From assembly GCF_002366715.1 (NCBI RefSeq), contig NZ_DFBS01000039.1, positions 40,106-93,219 on the forward strand: 53,114 bases of DNA, given 5' to 3'. Below, piece after piece: positions 25,504-34,215 of this stretch. Within the stretch, counting starts at the first letter, position 1; the number at the start of each line of letters is the position of its first letter. The position numbers and the translations under genes were made by a program. Source of the DNA: Halomonas sp. UBA3074 (GTDB lineage Bacteria > Pseudomonadota > Gammaproteobacteria > Pseudomonadales > Halomonadaceae). The notes under the pieces are model-generated. The model searched no databases. It saw only the letters and a list, made by a program, of their open reading frames with translations, and was not told the DNA's origin.

Positions 25504-26103
25504 CTAATTGGCTAGTTTAGCAGCCGTCTTCGCGACCAGTTCGCCCTGGAAACGGGCAATTTTGAGTTCGCGCTCATCTGGTTGGCGAGAGCCGTCGCCG
25601 CCTGCGAGGGTCGCCGCACCATAGGGCGTACCACCGCTGACTTTAGAAATATCGAACTGCTCTTCCACACCGTAACCGATTGGCACGATGATCATGCCGT
25701 GGTGAGCCAGCGTGGTCCAGGTAGAGGTAATGGTCATTTCATCGCCACCGCCTGTACCGGTAGACGTAAACACACTGGCCACTTTGCCGCGAAGCGCGCC
25801 GTTAGCCCACAGGCCGCCGGTTTGGTCCAGGAAGGTCCGCATTTGCCCGGTCATGTTGCCGAACCGGGTTGGCGTACCGAAGATAATCGCATCGTAGTCA
25901 GCCAGTTCTTGCGGCGTGGCTTCAGGGGTATCGTAATCCTGCTTACCACCGGCATTTTTAAACGCTTCTGCGGGCATGGTTTCAGGAACGCGCTTAACGG
26001 TGACTTCTACACCGCTCACCCCTTTTGCGCCTTCTGCCACGGCGTGCGCCATCGTATCAATATGACCATACATGGAGTAATAAAGTACCAGTACCTTTGT
26101 CAT
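25504..26103 (-). CDS. wrbA: NAD(P)H:quinone oxidoreductase, WrbA type IV
   Basis: A 199-residue flavodoxin-like FMN protein, matching E. coli WrbA (198). It has the phosphate-binding YYSMYGHIDTMA loop, the GTPTRFGNMTGQMRTFLDQTGGLW segment and the FTSTGTGGGDEMT loop. It reduces quinones by two electrons and so limits redox cycling. The frame is open 18 codons further upstream, but the ATG at 26103 has AAGGAG at good spacing and gives the family N-terminus. It is divergent from the hemerythrin gene. Confidence 0.95.
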   Translation of the reverse strand: MTKVLVLYYSMYGHIDTMAHAVAEGAKGVSGVEVTVKRVPETMPAEAFKNAGGKQDYDTPEATPQELADYDAIIFGTPTRFGNMTGQMRTFLDQTGGLWANGALRGKVASVFTSTGTGGGDEMTITSTWTTLAHHGMIIVPIGYGVEEQFDISKVSGGTPYGAATLAGGDGSRQPDERELKIARFQGELVAKTAAKLAN

Positions 26104-26209
26104 TGCTATCTCCTTGCCTTCATTTTGCGGTGCGATGGGCTTAACCCCAATTAACAATACCTACAACATAGCGTACTCATCGGTAGATAAAAGCGAATGT
26201 TTTCGTCCG

Positions 26210-26234
26210 CGTTCGTCGATTTCATCGACGAACG
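26210..26234. promoter_or_regulatory. Perfect palindrome between wrbA and hemerythrin genes
   Basis: CGTTCGTCGAT (26210-26220) and its exact complement (26224-26234) flank TTC. The 11-bp stem lies in the 201-bp divergent spacer, 70 bp from the hemerythrin start and about 107 bp from wrbA. There is no T run on either strand, so it is more likely an operator for a dimeric regulator than a terminator. Confidence 0.45.
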
Positions 26235-26304
26235 ACTGCTTGCACTTTACGCTAACCCCCACTAGTTTTGTCTTGCCTACCTAAACGTATCCAAGGAGTC
26301 TGGA

Positions 26305-26745
26305 ATGACGATTTTTGAAGCCCTGCGCAAGGATCATGATATTCAGCGCGATCTGCTTGCCCGCTTAGTGGAGACTCATGGAGACAGTGACGAGCGCGAT
26401 TCTCTCTACAAGCAGGTGAAAAAAGAGCTGCATGGTCATGCAGCGGCCGAAGAAAGGGCACTCTACATCCCGATGATGTCCATCGACTTAACGCAGGAAA
26501 AGGCGCGCCACAGCGTTGCAGAGCATCATGAAATCGATGAATTGTTAGAACTCCTGGACGAAACCGACTACAGCGCCACCAACTGGCTGACCCATGCGAA
26601 ACAGCTACAGCACTTAGTGACGCATCACCTGGATGAAGAAGAGCAGGAAGTGTTTCAGTTGGCTGGCCGAGGGCTACAAGATAAGCAAAAAACCTCCCTG
26701 GCCGATGAGTATGAGCAGGAAATGCAGCGCCAACGCTCAGCGTAA
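26305..26745 (+). CDS. Hemerythrin HHE-domain protein
   Basis: A 146-residue four-helix protein with the iron-coordinating pattern of cation-binding hemerythrin domains: the KDHDIQRDLL helix, HGHAAAEERALYIPM, AEHHEIDELLELL and THHLDEEEQEVF. Such proteins bind a di-iron centre and have been linked to oxygen, nitric-oxide or redox stress handling and to iron-sulfur repair. The nearby divergent WrbA supports a redox-stress role, by inference. A clear AAGGAG site precedes the ATG, and a terminator follows. Confidence 0.9.
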   Translation: MTIFEALRKDHDIQRDLLARLVETHGDSDERDSLYKQVKKELHGHAAAEERALYIPMMSIDLTQEKARHSVAEHHEIDELLELLDETDYSATNWLTHAKQLQHLVTHHLDEEEQEVFQLAGRGLQDKQKTSLADEYEQEMQRQRSA

Positions 26746-26764
26746 CCCGTCACGCTATTTGAAT

Positions 26765-26794
26765 AAGCGCTCATGCATTGCATGGGCGTTTTTT
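26765..26794 (+). terminator. Intrinsic terminator of the hemerythrin gene
   Basis: An 11-pair stem with G-T pairs (26766-26776 with 26780-26790) and a 3-base loop runs into TTTTTT (26789-26794). Confidence 0.85.
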
Positions 26795-26988
26795 GATGCC
26801 AGCTATTTAATCGCTGCGCTAAAAGGGCCATTGTTTCATGGCGACGCTTTTCACGAATACGCTGGGCTTTTACATGCGAACGACCTAGTAACTTGTGGCA
26901 AGCGGTTAGCGTGGTAATGCTAGGCTCACTTTATAGAAAGACCACGACACTTAAAAAACAACGAATCTCACAGGCTAAGGAGCTGACA

Positions 26989-27966
26989 ATGCTAGGCCAA
27001 TGGCTCGACTGGTCGCTTGATGGGCAGCTCCCGGATAATCAGCACGGCGTTTTCCCAAGCGGCAGCTATCGCTTGCATGCACCAGGCATTTTGGAATTAA
27101 CGCCTAGCGCGACAAGTCAGGATGCCTATGCGTGCATTTTTTCCGCGGCAATCCATGGCAATGAAACCGCGCCCGTCGAATTGATCGGTGAATGGCTTAG
27201 CCGCCTGGAAGCCGGTAGCGCCCTACTGGGCGCGCCCGTGCTAGTCATCCTTGGGAACCTACCCGCGCTTAAAGCACAGAAGCGGTTTATCACCACTAAT
27301 CTGAACCGGCTGTTTAAGCGTGAGTTACACGCCGAAGGCGAAGAGCCAGAACGCGCCCGAACATTAATGGCCGCCGTGGATGACTTTTACGCCCGCCATC
27401 CGTCGCTACTCCAACTGCACTACGACCTACACACCGCCATCCGGGATAGCCGTTATCCCCGCTTCGTTGTCGAACCATTTGCCGACTCCTCTACCGACGC
27501 TGAGCAATGGGGGTGGCTCGCCGCTGCGGATATGCAGGCGGTGCTACACCAACATCAGCATAGTTGGACATTCTCCCACTACAGCAAGCACTATCACTCC
27601 GCCCAGGCCTTTACGTTTGAACTGGGCCGCGTGGCGCCCTTCGGTCAAAACGATTTGGCGTCTCTAAAACCGATGCTTGCCCTGCTCACAGCGTTAAGTG
27701 AAGGACACTCCCCGGCCCACCAGCCAGCCTCGCAAATGCAGTTTTTTAAGGTACAGCATGAGTTGATTCGCCACTCAGATGACTTTCAGCTCTGTTTTGC
27801 CGAAGACACGGCCAACTTCAACCGTTTTGAGCCTGGCACCCTGCTGGCGCAAGATGGAGAAGCTGGAGAATTCCGAGTGGGTGAGACGCCCCTTCACGTG
27901 GTCTTCCCTAACGCCAATGTAGAAGTAGGTGCCCGTGCGGCGCTGTTGGTGGCACCGGTTACATAG
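26989..27966 (+). CDS. astE: Succinylglutamate desuccinylase
   Basis: A 325-residue zinc-dependent hydrolase of the AstE/aspartoacylase family, which releases glutamate and succinate in the last step of the arginine succinyltransferase pathway. Zinc ligands are visible as H56 and E59 (AIHGNE) and H148 (HYDLH). The length matches E. coli AstE (322). The frame is open 32 codons upstream, but the ATG at 26989 has TAAGGAG and the family start. The other ast genes are not in the window. The next genes encode a basic amino-acid-type ABC transporter, which fits arginine or ornithine use. Confidence 0.92.
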   Translation: MLGQWLDWSLDGQLPDNQHGVFPSGSYRLHAPGILELTPSATSQDAYACIFSAAIHGNETAPVELIGEWLSRLEAGSALLGAPVLVILGNLPALKAQKRFITTNLNRLFKRELHAEGEEPERARTLMAAVDDFYARHPSLLQLHYDLHTAIRDSRYPRFVVEPFADSSTDAEQWGWLAAADMQAVLHQHQHSWTFSHYSKHYHSAQAFTFELGRVAPFGQNDLASLKPMLALLTALSEGHSPAHQPASQMQFFKVQHELIRHSDDFQLCFAEDTANFNRFEPGTLLAQDGEAGEFRVGETPLHVVFPNANVEVGARAALLVAPVT

Positions 27967-28013
27967 GGTTCAGCGTTAAGGCCCTCCGAAAGACCATCCT
28001 AGCGTTAGAGAGG

Positions 28014-28041
28014 TTGACAATAATAACGATGAGGCGATAAC
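28014..28041 (+). promoter_or_regulatory. Probable sigma70 promoter of the amino-acid transporter operon
   Basis: TTGACA (28014-28019), a 16-base spacer and GATAAC (28036-28041) lie about 155 bases upstream of the ATPase start. The -35 is a perfect consensus match and the -10 matches 4 of 6. The long leader contains partly symmetric sequences that might be regulatory; none is a clear ArgR box. Confidence 0.55.
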
Positions 28042-28195
28042 AGAGTGCTCGACTTAGATACGACTAACGTCGAGTGCTTAATGTTATAAGGAAAGCGCGC
28101 ATAATGCGCTCAGCCTGATAGAATCGCCCCTTTTTTCGCGCCAGCCGCATCAAACCAACCAGTTGCTGCGGCAACTCTGTACTGGAGCCAATGTT

Positions 28196-28966
28196 ATGGC
28201 CGCTACGCCTACTCCCCTTGAAGTGCGTAATATTAAAAAGCGCTTTGGCGATACGGAAGTTCTGAAAGGACTCTCACTACAAGCTCAAAAGGGCGATGTG
28301 ATAACCCTGATTGGTGCTTCTGGGTCGGGTAAAAGTACTTTTTTGCGCTGCATGAATTTGCTTGAACAGCCTGATGATGGCGACCTTATTGTTCACGGCG
28401 AACCTATTCGCTTTAAAACCACCAAGCACGGCCGCGAGCCCGAAGATTGGAAGCAGGTGGTGCAAATGCGTGCCAAGCTCTCCATGGTGTTTCAAAGTTT
28501 CAACCTGTGGGCTCACATGACGCTGCTGGAAAACATCATTGAAGCGCCGATTCATGTACTGAAAAAACCCAAAAAAGAAGCCCTGGAACACGCCCACGCA
28601 CTGCTCGACCGCGTGGGTTTAAGTGCCCGCGCCAATGCCTACCCGGCACAGATGTCCGGCGGCCAGCAGCAGCGTGGCGCCATCGCGCGCGCACTGGCGA
28701 TGGACCCGGAAGTCATGCTATTTGACGAACCCACCTCCGCCCTCGACCCAGAGTTAGTAGGTGATGTGTTGAAGGTCATGCACGGGCTGGCCGAAGAGGG
28801 CCGCACCATGGTCGTGGTCACCCACGAAATGAGCTTCGCCCGCGATGTTTCCAGCCAAGTGATCTATCTTCACCAGGGCCTAGTGGCAGAAGCGGGACCG
28901 CCGGATCAAGTGCTAGGCAACCCGCAATCACCGCGCCTGCAGCAGTTCCTGGCACCTAAATACTGA
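28196..28966 (+). CDS. Polar amino-acid ABC transporter ATP-binding protein (HisP/AotP type)
   Basis: A 256-residue ABC ATPase. The Walker A motif GASGSGKST starts at residue 40, the signature is MSGGQQQRGAIARALA, and the Walker B is VMLFDEPTSALDPE. The KTTKHGREPEDWKQV insertion after strand 3 is typical of HisP/AotP-class ATPases for histidine, arginine or ornithine. The ATG at 28196 is preferred over the in-frame one at 28163 because of a TGGAG site. It is the first of four transporter genes in order ATPase, permease, permease, binding protein. Confidence 0.93.
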   Translation: MAATPTPLEVRNIKKRFGDTEVLKGLSLQAQKGDVITLIGASGSGKSTFLRCMNLLEQPDDGDLIVHGEPIRFKTTKHGREPEDWKQVVQMRAKLSMVFQSFNLWAHMTLLENIIEAPIHVLKKPKKEALEHAHALLDRVGLSARANAYPAQMSGGQQQRGAIARALAMDPEVMLFDEPTSALDPELVGDVLKVMHGLAEEGRTMVVVTHEMSFARDVSSQVIYLHQGLVAEAGPPDQVLGNPQSPRLQQFLAPKY

Positions 28967-28981
28967 TCCGCGAGGCTCACC

Positions 28982-29683
28982 ATGATTGATTTGCAAGGCT
29001 ATGGGCCCCGGCTGTTAGAAGGGGCTGGCGTCACTGTTCAATTAGCGGTGCTGTCGCTGATTTTAGCGATTATTTTAGGGCTACTGACCGCCAGCGCGAA
29101 GATGTCGCGCAGCTGGCTATTAAAGCGAACCGCCACGGTGTACACCACGCTCATTCGTGGCGTACCGGATTTGGTGTTAATGATGTTGCTGTTTTTTGGC
29201 GGCCAGATTGGTGTCAACGCCATCAGCGACATGCTCTATTACAACTACGAAATCGATATTTATATTAACTTCAACGCCTTTGCCGCGGGTGTGCTTACCA
29301 TTGGTTTTATCTTTGGCGCCTACATGGGCGAAACCTTTCGCGGCGCCTTTATGGCCGTGGATAACGGGCAGATCGAAGCAGGTAAGGCTTATGGCATGAG
29401 CAGCGGCCTCGTCTTTCGCCGTATCCGCTTTCCGCAAATGATGCGCCATGCCCTGCCTGGGCTGTCGAATAACTGGATGGTACTGCTCAAAACCACCGCT
29501 CTAGTATCCGTGATTGGGTTAACCGACATGGTACGCGTGGCCGCTGAAGCCTCTCGCGCCACCCACGAGCCGTTCACCTTCCTGATCCCGGTCGCCGTGG
29601 CTTACCTATTGATCGCCAGCGTCTCCGAATGGATTTTTGCGCGGCTGCAAAAACGCTACGACATCGGCTTTGGAGGTCAGTGA
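28982..29683 (+). CDS. Amino-acid ABC transporter permease (HisQ/AotQ type)
   Basis: A 233-residue inner-membrane permease with about five membrane helices. It has the N-terminal GAGVTVQLAVLSLILAIILG segment of the HEQRo family and the EAA loop EAGKAYGMSSGLVFRRIRFPQM, which contacts the ATPase. It begins 15 bases after the ATPase stop and ends one base before the second permease starts, so the three genes are co-transcribed. It should form a heterodimer with the next gene product. Confidence 0.93.
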   Translation: MIDLQGYGPRLLEGAGVTVQLAVLSLILAIILGLLTASAKMSRSWLLKRTATVYTTLIRGVPDLVLMMLLFFGGQIGVNAISDMLYYNYEIDIYINFNAFAAGVLTIGFIFGAYMGETFRGAFMAVDNGQIEAGKAYGMSSGLVFRRIRFPQMMRHALPGLSNNWMVLLKTTALVSVIGLTDMVRVAAEASRATHEPFTFLIPVAVAYLLIASVSEWIFARLQKRYDIGFGGQ

Positions 29684-29684
29684 T

Positions 29685-30407
29685 ATGCTCGATATTTCCG
29701 CTTGGTTCAATGACCTACTCGCTGGCAATACCATTTTTACCGCCGATACGCTGGGCTACTATTGGGAAGGTTTAGTCACCACCACCCAATTAGTCTTCTT
29801 GTCACTTATCGCCGGGCTAATACTTGCCGTGCCACTAGCGATCATGCGCAGCTCGAAGCATAAATGGATTAGCCTACCGATCTATTTTTATACCTACGTA
29901 TTTCGCGGTACGCCGCTGTTGATTCAGCTCTATATCATTTACTACGGCGTGGTGTTTATTGACGGCATTCAAGACACCTTTTTATGGCCAGTGCTGCGCG
30001 AAGCGTTCTATCCGGCCTTAATCGCCTTTACGCTCAATACCGCCGCTTACACTACCGAGATCTTCCGCGGCGCGATTAAAGCCACCGCGCAAGGCGAGAT
30101 CGAAGCTGCCCGCGCCTATGGCATGTCGCAGAGCTTGATGATGCGACGGATTATCTTACCCAGTGCCTTTCGCCGTGCCCTGCCCGCTTACGGCAATGAA
30201 GTGATCTTTATGCTACACGCCAGCGCAATTGCCAGCGTGGTCACCTTGATGGACTTAACCGGCGCCGCGCGCTTTGTCTATGCGCGTTATTACGCCCCTT
30301 TCGAAGCTTTTCTGTTCGTGGCTGCCATTTACTTATGCTTAACGTTCGCGATCCTGTTCTTTTTCCGCTATTTGGAGAAAAAACTGCTGGCGCACCTAAA
30401 TTCATAA
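29685..30407 (+). CDS. Amino-acid ABC transporter permease (HisM/AotM type)
   Basis: A 240-residue second permease subunit with about five membrane segments, the TTQLVFLSLIAGLILAVPLA start region, the FRGTPLLIQLYIIYYG motif and the EAA loop EAARAYGMSQSLMMRRIILP. The ATG at 29685 is preceded by GGAGG in the end of the upstream permease gene, which implies translational coupling; the open frame reaches further back into that gene but is not used. Confidence 0.93.
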   Translation: MLDISAWFNDLLAGNTIFTADTLGYYWEGLVTTTQLVFLSLIAGLILAVPLAIMRSSKHKWISLPIYFYTYVFRGTPLLIQLYIIYYGVVFIDGIQDTFLWPVLREAFYPALIAFTLNTAAYTTEIFRGAIKATAQGEIEAARAYGMSQSLMMRRIILPSAFRRALPAYGNEVIFMLHASAIASVVTLMDLTGAARFVYARYYAPFEAFLFVAAIYLCLTFAILFFFRYLEKKLLAHLNS

Positions 30408-30547
30408 GTACGCCGCCAAGACCGTTAATCATGAAAAAATAATGGAACCGTCAAACAAACGTTGGTTCACTGGCAGGTAAGCTCTTTTCGTCAGCGCCAA
30501 CCTGGGTTAGTTTAATTGTCGGCTAACAACTATTTGTCAGTTAAAGA

Positions 30548-30572
30548 CGGGGATCACTTTCATGTGAACCCG
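30548..30572 (+). other. Stem-loop in the leader of the binding-protein gene
   Basis: CGGG plus TCAC (30548-30551, 30554-30557) pair with GTGA plus CCCG (30564-30567, 30569-30572) around a 6-base loop, just ahead of the Shine-Dalgarno site at 30581. In the 184-bp spacer after the permeases, such a hairpin could attenuate transcription or stabilise the binding-protein mRNA, whose product is usually needed in excess. Confidence 0.4.
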
Positions 30573-30591
30573 CTTTCTACGGAGCAATAAT

Positions 30592-31371
30592 ATGAAAAAA
30601 TTACTAACTCTTTCACTACTCGGCTTAGCAGTAGCGGCCGCCTCCTCAGCACAAGCACGTGACTACGACAACGTCCGTATTGGCGTTGACGTTCCTTACG
30701 AGCCGATGGAATTCCGCACCGCTGAAGGCGAGCTCACCGGCTTTGATATCGACCTGGGCAACGAGCTGTGCGACCGCATGGGCGTTACCTGTGAATGGGT
30801 CGAGCAAGCATGGGATGGCATCATTCCAGGATTAATGTCTCGCAACTACGACGCCATTATGTCGTCCATGACGATCAATGAAGAGCGTCGTGCGCAAGTA
30901 CTGTTCTCAGACCCCTACATCACCATGCCGTCAGCCTGGTTCGCTGCCAGCGACCTGGGTATTAGTGAAGCCACCACAGAAACGCTGGAAGGCATGACGA
31001 TCGGCGTTCAACGAGGCACCCTGCAGGACAACTACGTTACCGACAATTTCAGTGACGTGGCTGACATCAGCCGCTACTCCACCGCTGATGACATGGTGCT
31101 GGATATGGCCGCCGAGCGCCTGGATATCGTCTTCCTTGACTTCCCGATTGGCCAATCGACCCTACTGGAAAGCGACGAAGCAGAATACGTCGTCGTAGGT
31201 GAGCGCATTAGCGAGCCGAAAGAGTACTTCGGTGACGGCTTCGGCATCGCCTTTCGTCAACGCGACGAAGCACTGGCCGAAAAATTCAACGAAGCACTCG
31301 CTGAAGTGCAAGAAGACGGCACTTACGACGAAATCTATACCCGTTACTTTGGCGAAGAAGACGCCGAGTAA
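30592..31371 (+). CDS. Amino-acid ABC transporter substrate-binding protein (HisJ/ArtJ/AotJ type)
   Basis: A 259-residue periplasmic protein with a Sec signal peptide (residues 1-22, cleavage after AQA) and an SBP_bac_3 domain. It shows IGVDVPYEPMEFRTAEGELTG, GFDIDLGNELCDRMGVTCEW (including the C-x6-C pair usual in lysine/arginine/ornithine/histidine binders) and the C-terminal DGTYDEIYTRYFGE. The ligand is probably arginine or ornithine given the adjacent astE. GGAG lies 7 bases upstream of the ATG. Confidence 0.93.
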   Translation: MKKLLTLSLLGLAVAAASSAQARDYDNVRIGVDVPYEPMEFRTAEGELTGFDIDLGNELCDRMGVTCEWVEQAWDGIIPGLMSRNYDAIMSSMTINEERRAQVLFSDPYITMPSAWFAASDLGISEATTETLEGMTIGVQRGTLQDNYVTDNFSDVADISRYSTADDMVLDMAAERLDIVFLDFPIGQSTLLESDEAEYVVVGERISEPKEYFGDGFGIAFRQRDEALAEKFNEALAEVQEDGTYDEIYTRYFGEEDAE

Positions 31372-31380
31372 CCGCTCTCT

Positions 31381-31405
31381 CCTCCCCGGCGCTTAGCCGG
31401 GGAGG
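31381..31405 (+). terminator. Hairpin ending the transporter operon
   Basis: A perfect 10-bp stem (CCTCCCCGGC at 31381-31390, complement at 31396-31405) with a 5-base loop starts 10 bases after the stop. It lacks a T run, so it may protect mRNA 3' ends as much as terminate. The rest of the spacer to 31624 holds no gene. Confidence 0.6.
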
Positions 31406-31624
31406 CAATCACCATCCCCGTACAACCAGCCACCTGCATCCTCCTCCCCGCTGAACCATCCCCCCAGTCAAAGTAACCCCACCATTAGAATCACTAAGAA
31501 GAACCAAAAGCGGGTAAACTTGCTGCATATTTGTCGTGACGCTGAGAAGGGTTAAGCCAATTCAGCGAACTCGTTCTCGAAATGCGGGTCATTACTTCTC
31601 AACGCAGAATGACAAGGAGGTACC

Positions 31625-32443
31625 ATGGTTGAAAAATCAGCCGCCCACTCGGTGGCCAAAGAGGCTGCGGCGACGTTGCGTCCTTCTTCTCACTGGACAG
31701 GCTGGGGGCAGTGGCTGGCACTGATCACGATGACGATTGATCACCTTACCCGCTATATACTGCCTGGTGACTGGGATTTGAGCTGGGCGGGGTCATCCAT
31801 TGGCCGCATCGCCTTCCCGCTGTTTGCCGCCATGGTCGCTTGGCATGGGCTCTTTAATACCCGCAACCCGCTGCGCTACTCGCGGCGTATCCTGGTGATT
31901 GGTCTGGTTGCCCAACTCCCTTACATGTTGATGCCGCGCACGTCTGACGCCTTTATTCTGAATGTCTGCTTTACGCTCGCCAGTGGCCTGGCTTTAGGAA
32001 CATTAGTTCGCCAAGGCTGGCAGCATTACCAGCAGCAAACGCTCACCATGCCCTGGCTACTCGCCGGTGCCGCGGTCGGGGTTACCGTTTGGTACCTATT
32101 GGGGTTTTGGGTCGAGTATGGCCATAACGGGTTGCTGCTTATTCCGCTACTGATGTTTGCCATGCACGCCTTGAGCCAGGCGAACAGTGACTTCCAGTCG
32201 CGCCTGTGGGCAGGATTGGCCGCGTTTCCGGTCCTCTGGATTGCCGGTCAAATGAACGCCTCAGACCTGGCCAAATCGTTTACCGTCGGTACCTGTGTGG
32301 TCGTGCTGATCCTTGCCGCTGGCGCTGCCCAGCGAATCCCTGCCATTAACCTGGCGATGCCCCGGCGCCTATGGCTGGCATGGTATCCCGGCCACTTTGC
32401 GTTAATCGCGCTATGGCTATTGCTGAGTGGCCAGATAACGTAA
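31625..32443 (+). CDS. TraX family membrane protein
   Basis: A 272-residue polytopic membrane protein with about seven hydrophobic segments. The MTIDHLTRYILP stretch early on and IGRIAFPLFAAMVAWHGLFNTRNPLRYSRRILV are TraX features. Plasmid F TraX acetylates the N-terminus of pilin; chromosomal homologues without other tra genes are common and their acceptor is unknown. A strong AAGGAGG site precedes the ATG. It is convergent with the diguanylate cyclase gene, 20 bp apart. Confidence 0.88.
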   Translation: MVEKSAAHSVAKEAAATLRPSSHWTGWGQWLALITMTIDHLTRYILPGDWDLSWAGSSIGRIAFPLFAAMVAWHGLFNTRNPLRYSRRILVIGLVAQLPYMLMPRTSDAFILNVCFTLASGLALGTLVRQGWQHYQQQTLTMPWLLAGAAVGVTVWYLLGFWVEYGHNGLLLIPLLMFAMHALSQANSDFQSRLWAGLAAFPVLWIAGQMNASDLAKSFTVGTCVVVLILAAGAAQRIPAINLAMPRRLWLAWYPGHFALIALWLLLSGQIT

Positions 32444-32463
32444 AAGGTTTTTTCAACGCCGCT

Positions 32464-34038
32464 TTAATGCATGGCATCGCGCATCCAGGGCTCAAAGCGG
32501 CGTAGGCGTGCCCGACCTTCCGTTTTGGCGCGATACATCGCAATGTCTGCCTGCTTGAGTAACTCTTCGTAGTCACAGTCCGCCGCCGTAAAGCAGGTGT
32601 AGCCCATGCTGGAGGTTACTTCTACCCAGCGGCTTTCAAGCCGGTAAGGCTCAGAAAGTGCCTGTTGAACGGCGCGCATATAAGCGTCAGCCGCGGTTTC
32701 CATGTCTGCCTCTGGGCCATCTTCCAGCAGCGCCAGCAGGACAAACTCGTCGCCGCTTAGCCGCGCGGCCATATCCCCATCGCGTAGGCAGCCTTCCAGG
32801 CGGCGCGCCACTTGTACCAACAAATCATCGCCGGTAGCGTGCCCCCAGGTGTCATTAATCAACTTGAAGCGATCCAAATCCAAGAACATCAACAGGCCGC
32901 CCGACTGCGCCGTTTTAGTCTCATCGCAAAGCGTTGCCAGTTGTTCGATAAACAGGCGACGGTTAGGCAAATCAGTGAGGGAGTCATAGTAGGCTTGGCG
33001 GTAAATGATCGACTCGGTACGCTTACGCTCGGTGAAATCTTCGATAATCGCGACACCACCCACCATCTCATTACCCGCACTGTGCACGCCATTGAAGAAG
33101 GCACGCAGCGGAGTGCCCGCGCGGGCCTTAGGCAGATAGTAAGTGCCTTCGTAATAGCCCGTGCCTTTCGCTAACGCACTGCGCACGGCCTTGGCCACAC
33201 CACTATCCGCCGTGTGAGATAACATGCGATAGCCGAGCAACTGCGCACGATTCACATCAAGAATATCCAAAAGCTTGCTATTACAGTCGGTCACTTGGCC
33301 ATGCTCATTAAAATGCAGTACGCCAAGCGGCGAGCGCTGAAAAATAGAGCGATAGCGATTTTCACTCTCCTGCAGCTGTGCTTCGCGAGCGGCCATGCTC
33401 ACACGCAGGGCAATATTGTCATGAATAATGCGGCTTAAGCGGCGGCTGGTGGTGACAATCAGACCGAGAAACAGGCTTAGCATGGCGCCGATCAGAATAG
33501 CCAGCGAAGACCCTAATAATAAAAATTGCACCAGCAACGGCAGAATAATCGGCAGCACGAAACCAAGCGCCACCCACCATACGGCGGAGAGCGTCGTTAT
33601 CCCACCGGCGGCGATGCCGGCCAGGACAATCGACAGCGCGGCGACCTGACCATGATGCTCGCCGGTGAAAAGAAACACCCCACCAGCCCCCCATACGCAG
33701 CCAGCCGCAACCGCCCCAACACTGAATCGGTGCAACAAACGGCGATGATGCTGTTGCTTTGCGGGCAAACGGCGAAAAAAGTAGGCCAAGGCAAGGCGCG
33801 CCATGGATACCAGGGTCAATGCAGCGAGCCACGTAAGCAGAATCCAGCTTTCCACCACCGGCCACATAGCGGCTACCAGCAGCGTGCCTGCCAAGACGCT
33901 GCTAAGCACCGGTTGCCATAAATTATCGTATAGAAGTCGTACTTTCTCGCTGTGCAAACGCTTAACGTTGACATGATGAGCGCGCTGAAAACCACTGCGC
34001 ATTCCCGACGCAGTCCCCGTGGTTGAGGAATGAGACAT
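32464..34038 (-). CDS. Membrane-bound diguanylate cyclase with PAS domain
   Basis: A 524-residue protein. About six membrane segments (residues 45-195) form an N-terminal sensor, then a short coiled region, a PAS domain (about 215-345, ending in the usual DFTERKR linker) and a GGDEF domain (about 350-515). The active-site loop is SGDEF rather than GGDEF, a tolerated variant, and the allosteric I-site RDGD lies five residues before it. It therefore probably makes c-di-GMP with product inhibition. The trigger is unknown. Monocistronic and convergent with the TraX-like gene. Confidence 0.92.
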   Translation of the reverse strand: MSHSSTTGTASGMRSGFQRAHHVNVKRLHSEKVRLLYDNLWQPVLSSVLAGTLLVAAMWPVVESWILLTWLAALTLVSMARLALAYFFRRLPAKQQHHRRLLHRFSVGAVAAGCVWGAGGVFLFTGEHHGQVAALSIVLAGIAAGGITTLSAVWWVALGFVLPIILPLLVQFLLLGSSLAILIGAMLSLFLGLIVTTSRRLSRIIHDNIALRVSMAAREAQLQESENRYRSIFQRSPLGVLHFNEHGQVTDCNSKLLDILDVNRAQLLGYRMLSHTADSGVAKAVRSALAKGTGYYEGTYYLPKARAGTPLRAFFNGVHSAGNEMVGGVAIIEDFTERKRTESIIYRQAYYDSLTDLPNRRLFIEQLATLCDETKTAQSGGLLMFLDLDRFKLINDTWGHATGDDLLVQVARRLEGCLRDGDMAARLSGDEFVLLALLEDGPEADMETAADAYMRAVQQALSEPYRLESRWVEVTSSMGYTCFTAADCDYEELLKQADIAMYRAKTEGRARLRRFEPWMRDAMH

Positions 34039-34179
34039 ACCGACTACCCGCCTAAAAAAGAAATGCTATTAAGACCAGCTTAAAGCGCTGGTATTTTTGT
34101 GGTTCCTTTTTAGCGCATTTAGGCGATTTTAGCGATAGAAGTTGCGTGGTCGGTCAACTACTGAGGCATTAAGTCAGCA

Positions 34180-34210
34180 AAAAAAGCCGCTTGCTGGGCA
34201 GGCGGCTTTT
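34180..34210 (-). terminator. Intrinsic terminator of purEK
   Basis: AAAAGCCGC (34182-34190) pairs with GCGGCTTTT (34202-34210) around an 11-base loop. On the reverse strand the stem ends in a T run. It lies 6 bases past the purK stop. Confidence 0.9.
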
Positions 34211-34215
34211 GAGCA

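Noticed and set aside
25582..26154. 190-codon forward frame opposite wrbA
   Set aside because: It is fully antisense to wrbA, rich in His and Arg and without any recognisable motif.
28050..28120. ArgR-type operator in the transporter leader
   Set aside because: Partly symmetric sequences exist, but none matches an AT-rich ArgR box well enough to claim.
31625..32443. Conjugative element suggested by the TraX-like gene
   Set aside because: No other tra, mob or integrase gene is nearby; chromosomal TraX homologues are common.
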